Positions 26,178 to 35,229 of a stretch of 64,000 bases of DNA are shown one piece after another. Position 1 is the first letter of the stretch. Each line of letters starts with the position of its first letter. The position numbers were made by a program, and so were the translations under genes. The notes below the pieces were generated by a model, which was given only the letters and a program-made list of their open reading frames with translations, ran no database searches and was not told the DNA's origin. The stretch comes from Siderastrea siderea. Lineage: Eukaryota; Cnidaria; Anthozoa; Scleractinia; Rhizangiidae. The stretch is from contig OZ034978.1 in assembly GCA_964030785.1 (NCBI GenBank), positions 14,870,453-14,934,452 on the forward strand, read 5' to 3'.

Positions 26178-29100
26178 TGAGGAACAGAATTCCCGGCTGA
26201 AAACTGCAAAAAGGACTATAACAACAAAAATTAACACAGAGTAAACAATTCGGTAAGGGTGAGCAGCAACGAAAGAAAGGATACTAAAATTTCTGTAGAA
26301 TGATAGAGCCACGACTTTTTACCACCAAGAGCCCTCATTAAAGGAGCCAGAAACACAACGTGTCATGTACGTCCTTTATTACCTGGCTCTCCTTTTAACT
26401 GTTTTAAAACCGTCTCGTTGCGAAGCCTCGGCACGTAATTAAGCTCCTTTCCATCGCACGTTCCGTTTACAAAGGTGATGTCGTCCAAAGCGATATCTCC
26501 TTGATATGACTTGCCAACCCTAGCGGAAAATATAATCTAAAAACGAAGAATAAAATAAATAAATATCCTTTATTTACCCTCGGCAAGTGTTTATAGCAAA
26601 TTGCTAGTGGGGCCGAGCATTTAACAAACAAACGAAACAAATATTGTAAATGGAACATAACATGTTAAAAATCCCAACTGGCGGGAGGCAAACCAGTTGG
26701 CTATATACAAGCGCAGCCGAAGGATTTATAACTCGGGACAACCAAGAAACAAATCCATGAAGTACTCAGAGTGGGATTCGAACCCGGGACCCACGGACTC
26801 GAAGTCCAACACCCTAACCACTCGGCCACCCTGCCACCCTTTGCAATCAATTTATATGAAGGTTTGCTATATGGCTGTGCTGCGGCACTAAGTGGTCGGA
26901 ATTTTGCTACACGATGGCTCCCTCACGGGTATGATTTCACAGATTCGTGTTTTCAAAAACAAAAATGGTTTGTCTTTAGTCGCAATAAACAACTTATGCA
27001 ATTACCCCGTTACAAATGCACATCAACTGTAACCCAAGTTCTACCTTCTGAAAACAAAACCTACAAACAGAATAGCGTCGCCCTCAGGAATAAAAGGCAA
27101 CGGGGCAATTTGCCTACCAAATAGCCACAGCTAATGCTCTTCTTCCAAGAGGGTTGTCTGTCTCTAACAGCCTTTAGACACACTCAATCCTCTCCATGCC
27201 CTTGGGCACATAAGGCCATATATTTTAGGTTTCTGTAGCATTTGGATTTTTACGGGGTAGGGCACTCAGCCCTACGCCCAACCCGCCAACCTAAGGACCA
27301 GGGTGTCTTTTTTCGTCTGGCCCCTCACCCTAGACCTGTCCAGCATGGTTAAACCTGCCAGGGAAGGCCCCCGCTGGCAAAGCTCCAAGGGGTCCTAAAG
27401 GCACCCAAGCTACCACACCAACGACAAGGTATAGACACCATCGTGCTCATCCAACCCTCTGTTGCACACGCGTGTGCCAATATAGGTAAAAAGCGACGTT
27501 CCAAAAAAAGACAAACTTTTCTTCAACTTGCTTGTTGAGCTAGTCCGTATTAGGAAAATTTTGGCCTATATTTTTGTCAAGTTTATAGCGTTCTCTGCCG
27601 GCTCGGTTCAAAAACTTGCAAGCAATGGGAAGGGGTACGGTGGTAGGAAACTACATGGTGGAGCGCAATGGTTAAGAGGTAATATTAAGTAAATTGATCC
27701 TTACTGTATAGTTGCTGCCAAACACTGTAACGTTGCTATATGTCCAGACGTTTCCTTGGTTTTTGTATCGTCCCCAAACGTAGTTCTCCATTCCGGCATC
27801 ATCTCGAAGGTAGATTTGTAAGTCTGCAATATGCCTTCCGTACATATGGTAGTAAAACCGCATGCACATTATACCTGAAAATGGACCACCCACCAGCCGA
27901 GCAATCTCACCAGCTTTCCTAGGCCAGGACGTCTCCACATATACGTAATGTCCTTGAGGAAAAATAATTTCCGTAAAATAGACGGAAAAATAAACAAAGC
28001 CAGAAGCTAATCAATCCCCAATCCACTACACCCATTTATTGATTCCCGATGAGTCCTGCATGAGGTTAAGGTGTCTTGGGACCTTCAAATGGTCAAACAA
28101 GTCAATAAACGTGATTGTAGGTATTATTGTCCATCTTGAGTGTAATTCATTATGCCGCGACATTTATATAGTTAGTTGCATGTACAGTGAAATAGCCGGT
28201 TTGCTTTCGTGTGCGCTTCCTTTGATGGGCTTAGCAAAATAGAACACTATACTGTGTATCGACACAGCGATACAACGACCAAAGCATCTAATAAGATATA
28301 TGAACTGAATGGGAAAGCACTGTCATTTAAGGTGGCTCGAAAGAGTTTTCAGATGTCACAAACCTTTTTAAACGAGGAATGATTACAAGGAAGTATTTCT
28401 GAGCATGTGGGCGATCTATGTATATCTTGACAACTCTTTTGTCAGGCAATACTTTAAGGCTGGTTATGACGTCATATCCGTTACCATGACAACCCTAAAG
28501 GTCCACAAAAAGAACTCCCAAATTTTAGTTTTTGTCGATTATCCGAAAAACTAAGTCGGTGACCTACCCTTTTTATTGCATTTTTAGAAAGCTCCCTAAG
28601 TTCTTTAACTTCTCTGACGGTATGGCAAAAAGTTATTTAGTAGAACTTGAGTTATCTCGAAAAAGCCATTTTATGAATTACAAAAAATTCCACTGAATAA
28701 CTTTCTTCAAAAACCTTCTATTTGAATTGGCACACTTAATGCTACATGCATGCAAAAGATCAGGATGGGTCACCGAGCAAAATTTCGAGATAAAAACAAA
28801 TATTTCATGCAAATTTTATTTCCGGTTTTCGCGATTTTACGCGGCTTTTAACTTCCGGTAGTTTACGCGAGCGCTTTATCGATAGAAATTTGGATTCACT
28901 CAGCTGACGCGTACATTCTTGCTATGTCGTGTGTAGGCTACGTGCGCGCGCGCGGCTAAAAACCCTTTCGAGCCTCCTTAACATGGTCTAGCATCCGTTT
29001 CGGAGGGGGGTGGGGGAGGGGGGTTAGGGAGAAGAAGCATTTTGGTTGCTTGATGTTACAGTTTCTAAAACTGTATAAACGGAGGATCCTACATGGACTT

Positions 29101-32100
29101 GGGTCTCCAGGGCTGTGGCCTAAGAATACAAGACTTCAGAGCTCTACAGCTTTATCATATTACCTCATGTCAAGGGAACAGAAATCGGAATATTTGCCCA
29201 AGCCCCTTGCAGATAAAAGGCCCTAGGTCTACACCCTTCCTCCTCTTCCCTCTTTGGGACCGTGATCAGTGAATTTTTAGGATTGTGTTGTATGTATCTA
29301 CCTTCTCCTGCTCGGTCCTCAGAAGGACCGGTCTTACTGCTTGGAGTTCTTCCACTTCTCCGAATCCAGTCGAAGTCATCCCTTAGGGCTTCATTGGTCC
29401 AGTTACAGAAATTCAGGTCAAAATTGCACCCGCCCGGCACTGTAAAATCAAACGAACGTCATGTATTCTAAATCCGTCAGTAAGATCGAAATAAGTTGGA
29501 TACGTCGGTGGATAGAATAATTGCAGAACGACTCAGATTTTACTTGGACTCACTTCAATTTGTCAGAATGCCAGGCGGCATTAACATCCAATCAAAGTCA
29601 ATGGGCTTGGCTGTTCGAACGCTGATTAACGAAAAACCAAGGTTCTCGTTTCTCTTGTTGAAAAGAGTTATCACTAATAAATTTAAGTGGCCGTTTCAAA
29701 GCAACCAAGGTCAAAACTAAGGGCAAAAAGGATTTGCGGGAGTCCTAATGGCTTGGCTATGATTAAAGACTGAATTTACGCAGCTAATCTTGGGTTAGCT
29801 TAATCCTGATTTGAACAACCGAGCCCTGGGCATGAACCACGGCATTTTTTTGAAGGGGTTTAGTTAGTATAGAGACGGTGGGTCATGATGCGTCTCTGGT
29901 GAGTTTTATAATTGCAGTAACACCCCTGCCACTAAAAAATTGGAATACTGTTATTTTGTAGGTCTAAGCATTAGGCATACAACATAACAGTATTTTATAA
30001 CATACGCACTGATCAGTATATATTCACTGCGTGCTATTGCAAATATACGGGAACTTCCGCCGCCTGGTTAGTTCAACTGGTTGGGTACCAAGTCAAGTGG
30101 GAGATCATGGGTTGGAATCCCCGCCGGTTTGCCAACCAGGGTCTTAAAAATAACTGGTAAGACTGTGCAAACGTGACGCGATAGTGTCTCTCCTCAGCGG
30201 GCGCCTATCAGCGCATGGTGCCCGCTGTGGCAATTTTCGCTCAAAATGTATCGTTGTACAATAAAAACAATAGAGTTCTTCTGTCTCAGGCTCTATGTGT
30301 GATAGGTTCCCTCGGAAATTTGATATTCAAACTTCATATAAGGCCTCGACTACGTTCTCGGGCTAATATTTGTTATGAACATCAAATTTCCTTGGGCAAC
30401 CCATCACACGATAGTGCCTTCGACAGAAGAACTCTATTGTTTAAAGAGAAAATGCCTTTGAGCGCCAATCAGTATGCCATATATTGGCAAACAACCACGT
30501 CGAATGTCTCAGTAATAAAAACATGCGATGAAAATTATTAAGTGACGGTTTTATTTGCCCCTGTTATTATATTCGTGCTGTGAAGTGGTCATCAATCTCC
30601 TCGTATTTACTACTCGAATTGGCAACGGATTTCAATGTTGGGGACTACGTAATTAATTTGTTTGATGTTCTAATAACAGACTGTCATCGGATAAGTAATT
30701 GAACGGAAGCAGAAATTGCTCTCTGCGGGTAATTTCAAACTCTTGTTGATGTATTCTAGTTATATTTCTTCCAAGATTTAATTAAATCATTCAAGAAGCC
30801 CAGCAGGAACTTGAAAATGTCGTATGCATCTCTCCTAAAAATATCTTGCCCAAATGGAAGAGTCACGTAGAAAAAAAATCCCTTTCGCACTCATTCGGCC
30901 GAGTCCATCCTCTTTGAGAGCCTTCAATTTTTACCTACCTGTTGTTTATTTATTATGACCAACAAGGTGTTACTAATTTATGCGAAAGCTACCCAGCAGG
31001 ACTTTCCTGTTTGACTACTGATCATTCAAATCAAAACGTTTGGTTATTGCTCTCCTCTCTTATACGCAATATGGTGGTTTGCTTTTCCTTACTTTGCAAA
31101 AGAAAATTGGCGATCGTTTTCTACTTTTTTTAAAAAAATAACATGTTAACTGTTAAGGGTACTAAGGGGACTGTTAAGGGTACACAAGTACATGAAGGAA
31201 GGTGACTTTTCCAGCTGCGCATTTCTTCCTTGGTTTCATACAGCAAGTTAACGGTGTCGATGACTTCCGTCAATTAGTCATTGTCGAGTCAATTAAAGAA
31301 GATAGTTTCTTTTATGTCTTTTGTGGGTGACGGAATTCCTCGTGCCTAGTCGCCTTCCCACTTCTTCCTGCTCAAAGATACTCATAAGGTAAAAGACTGA
31401 GAAAGTATTCGTCGTCTTTAGCCAATGTATGGCACTCATATGCAAAAAATTATCACTGCGTGGCTCGATTAAAACCTCTTTGATACGTGTATTAGGACAC
31501 AACACTTACTGTTTTTGCAATAAAAGTTAACGCGAGTAATGAACGACGTTTCGACCGTTCAAAGGTCATTTTCAAGTTCGGTGTTAGAATAAAATTACAT
31601 GTGTAAATATAGTAAAAGCGCTAAAAATATGTACATACAAACAATAGACAATAAGAATAAAAGGCTAAAAGTGGCTAAAAAATAACTTTGTGCAAATGGC
31701 ATGCATAGCTGTAAAAGATATAATTAAAAGAGTATAAGGCGACGGGAATAAGAACATTAAAATACCTAAAAATGCCTAAAAATAACTAAACAAATAATTT
31801 TGCGCGGAGCGAGTCGCTCTGTTTGTTGAGCTTTGTTGAGATGCTCATCCAAAATGTCTATAATGTACATAAAAACAGGCTTGCGATAACTAAAAGCGCT
31901 TCGCTTTAACATTTACTAACACTGAGTAGCGAGAGAAAGCTAAGTGCCCTAGTTGCGTTTGCGACAGGAGCCAAAAGTTGTCTTTAACAGAATGCGTGCT
32001 CGCGCCCACCTTTAAATACTTAAATCCTCATAAATTAGACCGCAGATCGCTCAAATATGTAGGCGAACGTTGAATACGGAAAATAATATATTCATTGTTC

Positions 32101-33856
32101 AAACCGACCGTGATGAGTTTGCCAAATGTCTGTTAATTTTGTCCTTAAATGCCTCAATATATTTCAAATTTTCACTGCTCTTTGAGAATGTTAACTTTGC
32201 TGTGATCTTTTGTCACTTACGCGTACTAAAACCCTTTACATATGATAGCCAAATTCTTTAGCAGTTCCACGCACTAAAACTAAATTTTATTGGAGGCGCG
32301 CTGTTTTGTTATTGTATCTTCAATGTTTACCTTTCTTGTCGCCAAAAACAAAGTTTAGTAAGAAAGTTAGACTACATTGTAAAATTCTGTTTTCGAAGAG
32401 TTCAAAGTCCGGGGGGAAAATCCACCACGTATAATTCTGGGTGGGACTGTGCTACTTGGAACGTAAATCGCTTGCCTATTTGTTGACGAAAACATGATCT
32501 AAAGTACTATTTTAAATATCGTTAATTTGAGACCCAATTAATAACATCTATGCCCTAATTTAGACAAACATGATTCGGAAACCGTAAGTCTGGGGGTAAA
32601 CAAACTATTCTAAGTTCGGACAGTAACATAATGGCATATTCAAGGTAATGTATATGGTACTTGGCCTTCAAAGTAAGAGTTAGTCCCAATTGTTTGTCCA
32701 TTATTTGGAAATGTTCTACCGGACTGTGGCACGACTTTGGGGTCTTGATCTGAAAGATTGGATACATGTATTAGTGGTGATCAGACAAGTTCAAAATAAA
32801 ATAGCCAGTGGGGAATCGACACTTGACTTCCAGGGAGGGGATCCACAGGGAAAGGGAGGAGGGGAGAGGAGGTAAAAATGCAAGAAAGGTTTCCTGGTTT
32901 TCTAGCTCCAGAATGCATGCGTTTTTAAAACAGGAAAATTCCGATGAGAATCCCGCCTGCGACAGTAATTAACTCGTACAATTTTGTAATGTTTCAGCGC
33001 AGGCGGTAGATAAGTTAATCATATCTTTAGATCAGCTCTCTGAATTCAAGCACGTGCATAAGTGAATTTTATCCAAACAGATAAAGTACTGTAACAGTTT
33101 TGTAATTTTTGACATGGGGAGCTGATCAATTTATTATGTAGACATTCCAATAATTAGGTTACATGAATATAATACCAAAGTACATAGAGGCGGCTGGTCG
33201 CATGCTTTCGACGTAAAATGTTTATTTTGGCTGGTGAATATTGTATTAACCTTGTCATAATCCAGATACTCCTCTTTTTGACCATACGAACTGAGGTATA
33301 TATGACCTTATTATGAGATAGAGTAAACAATACGATTACCAAAAAAATTAAATCGGAAACTTATAGCTGCTACTACCCCATCCTACGTAATAATTTATAT
33401 TTCTTATAGTTTGTCTGCCGCCAAGAGTTTTCGGGTACTTTTTGACAAAGGATCCTACGCCAATTTTTGAACGCATCCTTATTTTCCCAGTATTTCACAA
33501 GCGAGCACCAACGTAACTATTCTTAGAGGCTAGGGCATTAAAAATCGATAAAACGGATGCAATATTTAATACAGTAGTAATGTTAGGAAGGGTGTAACCT
33601 ATATGAGCCCCATCATTGAACATTGAAATGTTTCGATGAGTCTTGATTCGATCAAATGAACATTGAAATGTTTCTTGTGGCCATCAGACAAATCAGTCGT
33701 ATTCGTGAATGGCGTAAAATGGGACGTCTGGGCCCTTTTGAAAATAGGGTAAATTCCACGGTGATGAAACAGCGACCTTAATTAAGAAAGTGAAATAACG
33801 GCAAAGGAGACATTGCTGCTGCCGTAAAATTTTACTGTTTGCGGGCTTGTAAACAA

Positions 33857-33910
<54 letters not shown>

Positions 33911-33928
33911 TCAATAATAATAAAAATA

Positions 33929-33990
<62 letters not shown>

Positions 33991-35229
33991 CAACAACAAG
34001 TCCAATAACGCAACGAGATTTCGTCATGGACATGGCAACTGTCCGAAATTGTGACTGGCAAGTCGAGAAATTCAGGGAATCCGAATGGGGAAGCCTCTCA
34101 GGCAGCCCCTCGTTAAAACAAACAAGTTATGCCGGTGAAGATCTCCTGTCATGCTGCTGAGCTTTCAAGTTGAGCACCTGGAAGATAGGTGAGAGAATAG
34201 CGTAATGAAGGTTCGATTTCCGTTGCGTGGTTGTAAATTTTGATTTTACAACTAATTTGTTTAAGGATAACAAGATCTTTCATCTCACGGTTTTGGCAAG
34301 ACTAGACCGGATTTTCAATTGTGGTTGGATGATTACTTAAAGACGTTTTACTCATCACCACAAGAATTTAGAAGAAGTGCGCTTGCCGGATGCTATCAAG
34401 TAACGAGGTGAGAAGAGCATTGAAGTACTCGTTTTTCCGTATACACGCGATTTCCTTTCCTTGTTTATAGTGTATTTTTCGTTTGTACAATTTGTATGTA
34501 TGAGGAATCTGTCATTCCTCAAACTGTTACTCGCAGAAGTACGAAAGTTAGTAAATAGAATTGGGAAATATCGCAAATATGCACAGAGTATAGCTGTCCT
34601 TGGAGATCGTACATCACCTTATCGTTTGATGACATTTCTGTTATTAATTTGACTCATCGTGATGCATAAGAGCGGGTGGTTCTCCAAAAACAAGCTAAAA
34701 CAAGACACTAGAAATTAATTAAGATCCCTGCATGCAGTATTTGAACAGTTCCGCGCGATTCGAAGAGTGCTGCGCACACCATCGAAAGGATTTTATCTCA
34801 CGTTGTTGTAAGTGACAAATGGCATCAATACATCAACATTGTACAATGATACTACGCCGATACTACTGACAAGTTACTGTACTTCGAACACGTTTTCCGC
34901 GATAAGGCAGTAAATATACTACAACTGGTCCATGACCACGGAAAGAAATTGTAATGACTTTAAAATGGAAATTGAACCAAATATATGACGTTACGAGCGC
35001 ATTAAGCCATAAGACACATGACCTTCTCGCTGTACACTGAACTATCATCATACATAACAAAACTAAACTTACAAAACACGAATTCTCTGTCCTGTTGCAC
35101 TTCTGTTTTGTTTTCCTTTGGAGCTGTGACATTGGTGCTCGTGAAGTTGTTGAAGCCCAACACACTGTTTTTCGCAAGAAGGACAATCGCAGTCAAGAAT
35201 AAAATCTTCTCCCAAGCCAAGAAATTCAT
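14568..35229 (-). CDS. Secreted protein with five tandem MAM domains (16 exons)
   Basis: Spliced minus-strand gene, predicted as: 35229-35073, 29439-29302, 27952-27705, 26536-26383, 21268-21134, 20793-20546, 20131-20011, 19421-19293, 18745-18492, 18166-18004, 17646-17518, 17141-16894, 16421-16289, 15730-15599, 15329-15073, 14684-14568 (stop). These exons sum to 2763 bases, exactly 921 codons, and every junction keeps frame with GT/AG borders. The product is a signal peptide, an Asn-rich linker (NFTSTNVTAPKENKTE) and five MAM domains with short linkers. There is no transmembrane segment, so it should be secreted. MAM domains are extracellular adhesion modules of about 160 residues found in meprins, neuropilins and receptor phosphatases. 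MAM-containing proteins are known from coral skeletal matrix; a similar role here is only inference. The join of exon 1 to exon 2 across 5.6 kb is the least certain part, and extra exons could be missed there. Confidence 0.85.
16289..17646 (-). CDS. MAM domain 4 (exons 11-13)
   Basis: Exon 17646-17518 gives NCSFAGHFCSWIND, DDFDWLIHSGRT and TGPSSDAGGD. Exon 17141-16894 gives GYIYLEAS, TQCLSFKYHMMGPGTGSL, VVWSRIGDQGEDWMEA. Exon 16421-16289 gives VSIEGVRGPSFDGDIAVDSI, then GRC and a short acidic linker. Lengths are 129, 248 and 133 bp with phases 1-1-0-1. All four conserved MAM cysteines are present. Confidence 0.9.
17790..17850. repeat. GAC/GAT trinucleotide microsatellite in a MAM-gene intron
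   Basis: A run of GAC units passes into GAT units, with related GATGAT stretches continuing to about 17900. It is intronic, between exons 10 and 11, and makes Ser- or Asp-rich spurious frames. Confidence 0.8.
18004..19421 (-). CDS. MAM domain 3 plus Thr-rich linker (exons 8-10)
   Basis: Exon 19421-19293 gives NCTFDQGMCEWRN, DDFDWQLKEG and TGPTAGYEGE. Exon 18745-18492 gives QYLYVESSEPRR, CMRFMYYMHGQDMGSL, VWRRHGDQGDMWHEA. Exon 18166-18004 gives VVGVWRSDIAIDNVEFTKGAC, then a Thr/Pro-rich spacer (PTTSPVTTQLTTTKATIPP) likely to be O-glycosylated. Lengths are 129, 254 and 163 bp. This is the only domain followed by a mucin-like linker. A GAC/GAT microsatellite lies in the intron just after it. 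Confidence 0.9.
19155..19200. repeat. T/G homopolymer tract in a MAM-gene intron
   Basis: A T run is followed by two long G runs. It is intronic with no apparent function, and the exact run lengths are prone to sequencing error. Confidence 0.6.
20011..21268 (-). CDS. MAM domain 2 (exons 5-7)
   Basis: Exon 21268-21134 gives GTCNFDGGFCEW, DQFDWALNSG and TGPTEDHTGYK. Exon 20793-20546 gives GYIYTEAS, SMCLQFFYSMNGYRMGTL, VWTLSGHQGTEWHEA. Exon 20131-20011 gives VVGRSYLSDIAVDDIYLSKG and the closing Cys (doubled, CC). Lengths are 135, 248 and 121 bp with phases 1-1-0-1. The join from domain 1 is direct (GEP then GTCNFD), with no spacer beyond a few residues. Confidence 0.9.
22391..22870 (+). mobile_element. 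3' tail of a non-LTR retrotransposon (reverse-transcriptase ORF end)
   Basis: The plus-strand frame ends with LRHATLMYKCLNGLAPVYFQ and SLFTLRCSFHSLNTW, which resembles the C-terminal signature seen after the reverse-transcriptase domain in many animal LINE ORF2 proteins (LMYK-x-L-x-x-LAP-x-Y, then L-x-x-R). The frame closes at 22645 and is followed by an AT-rich tail ending in AATAAATGTAATTGTAATTT, typical of a LINE 3' end. The 5' end is missing, so the copy is truncated and inactive. Confidence 0.6.
23218..24641. mobile_element. 1.4-kb TTAA-flanked inverted-repeat element
   Basis: TTAA at 23218-23221 and 24638-24641 flank ends that mirror each other: left ACCCTATTCAGCTTGGG, right (reverse complement) TCCTATTCAGCTTGGGC. 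The interior is non-coding, although frames such as 23447-23713 arise in it. A diverged relative lies at about 45290-47334, split by younger insertions. The TTAA duplication suggests the piggyBac superfamily by inference. It sits within the larger element at 21527-26176. Confidence 0.6.
26383..29439 (-). CDS. MAM domain 1 (exons 2-4 of the five-MAM gene)
   Basis: Exon 29439-29302 encodes the domain start (CNFDLNFCNW, DDFDWIRRSG, TGPSEDRAGEG). Exon 27952-27705 encodes the core (HYVYVETS, IMCMRFYYHMYG, VWGRYKNQGNVW). Exon 26536-26383 encodes the end (GKSYQGDIALDDITFVNGTC) and a linker ending KGEP. The paired cysteines, DFDW, F-x-Y-H-M-x-G, NQG--W and GDIA-DD-x-F signatures are those of the MAM family. 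Lengths are 138, 248 and 154 bp with phases 1-1-0-1. This module is separated from the next by the largest internal intron of the gene, filled by a mobile element. Confidence 0.9.
26540..26836 (-). mobile_element. Full-length tRNA-derived SINE
   Basis: On the minus strand the element begins with a tRNA-like head: A-box region GGTGGCCGAGTGGTTAGGG and B-box GGGTTCGAATCCC (about 26836-26770). A unique body follows, then a tail built on ATATTTATTTATTTTATT. It ends within a few bases of the acceptor of MAM exon 4 (26536), so its tail lies right at the splice-acceptor region. I recognise the body as a repeat family common in stony corals. The tRNA head is not an intact gene because the sequence continues past the T arm. 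Confidence 0.75.
27170..27480. mobile_element. GC-richer retroelement-like fragment
   Basis: A tract with TAGGGCACTCAGCCCTACG and a run of conserved short blocks resembles the 3' non-coding part of a repeated retroelement family seen in animal genomes. Its base composition is unlike the surrounding intron. I cannot name the family, and there is no coding frame. Confidence 0.3.
28327..28981. mobile_element. 0.65-kb TTAA-flanked inverted-repeat element
   Basis: TTAA at 28327-28330 and 28978-28981 flank mirrored ends: left GGTGGCTCGAAAGAGTTTT, right (reverse complement) GGAGGCTCGAAAGGGTTTT. The interior is non-coding and ends in a short CG-rich stretch (GCGCGCGCGC). It is intronic, between the first two exons of MAM domain 1. 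The superfamily is inferred (piggyBac-like) from the TTAA duplication. Confidence 0.7.
30059..30240 (+). mobile_element. tRNA-derived SINE fragment
   Basis: A-box-like TGGTTAGTTCAACTGGTTGG and B-box-like GGGTTGGAATCCCC lie 33 bp apart, as in a tRNA-derived promoter, and are followed by CAGGGTCTTAAAAATAACTGG, a body motif I associate with a coral SINE family. It is intronic within the five-MAM gene and diverged from a functional tRNA. Confidence 0.6.
30267..30440. mobile_element. Hairpin MITE
   Basis: The left arm ACAATAGAGTTCTTCTGTC continues through TGTGTGATAGGTT and AAATTTGATATTCA. It is mirrored by the right arm, which ends GACAGAAGAACTCTATTGT. The arms are about 65 bp with a short centre and a few mismatches. 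It is non-coding and immediately follows the SINE at 30059-30240. Confidence 0.7.
31505..31870 (-). mobile_element. Possible retroelement 3' tail (Penelope-like or similar)
   Basis: On the minus strand the sequence reads GAACTTGAAAATGACC, then GGTCGAAACGTCGTTC, a motif I associate with regions following the open frame of Penelope-like and related retroelements in invertebrates. A related ACGACGTTTCGACGAT motif occurs at about 60990. No reverse-transcriptase or endonuclease frame remains. The family assignment is uncertain. Confidence 0.25.
33857..34000. repeat. Long AAT microsatellite
   Basis: About 45 AAT units with three small interruptions end in AAC units. It lies in the first intron of the five-MAM gene and produces poly-Ile/Asn and poly-Tyr/Leu frames that are not genes. 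Confidence 0.95.
35073..35229 (-). CDS. Exon 1 of the five-MAM gene: signal peptide
   Basis: The ATG at 35229 begins MNFLAWEKILFLTAIVLLAK, a basic and hydrophobic secretion signal, followed by NSVLGFNNFTS and a linker with several N-x-S/T glycosylation sites. The exon ends TTTT followed by GTAAGTTT, a strong donor in phase 1. The next recognisable exon (29439) begins in phase 1, so the two join in frame. A TATA-like TATGTATA lies about 90 bp upstream (around 35312-35322). The assignment to this gene rests on strand, order, phase and the need of a MAM protein for a signal peptide; transcript data would settle it. Confidence 0.6.

Noticed and set aside
26770..26836. Intact tRNA gene (Ser/Leu-like)
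   Set aside because: It lacks a matching 3' acceptor strand and runs straight into the SINE body.
33693..34061. Poly-Tyr/Leu and poly-Ile/Asn frames
   Set aside because: Translation of the AAT microsatellite on both strands.
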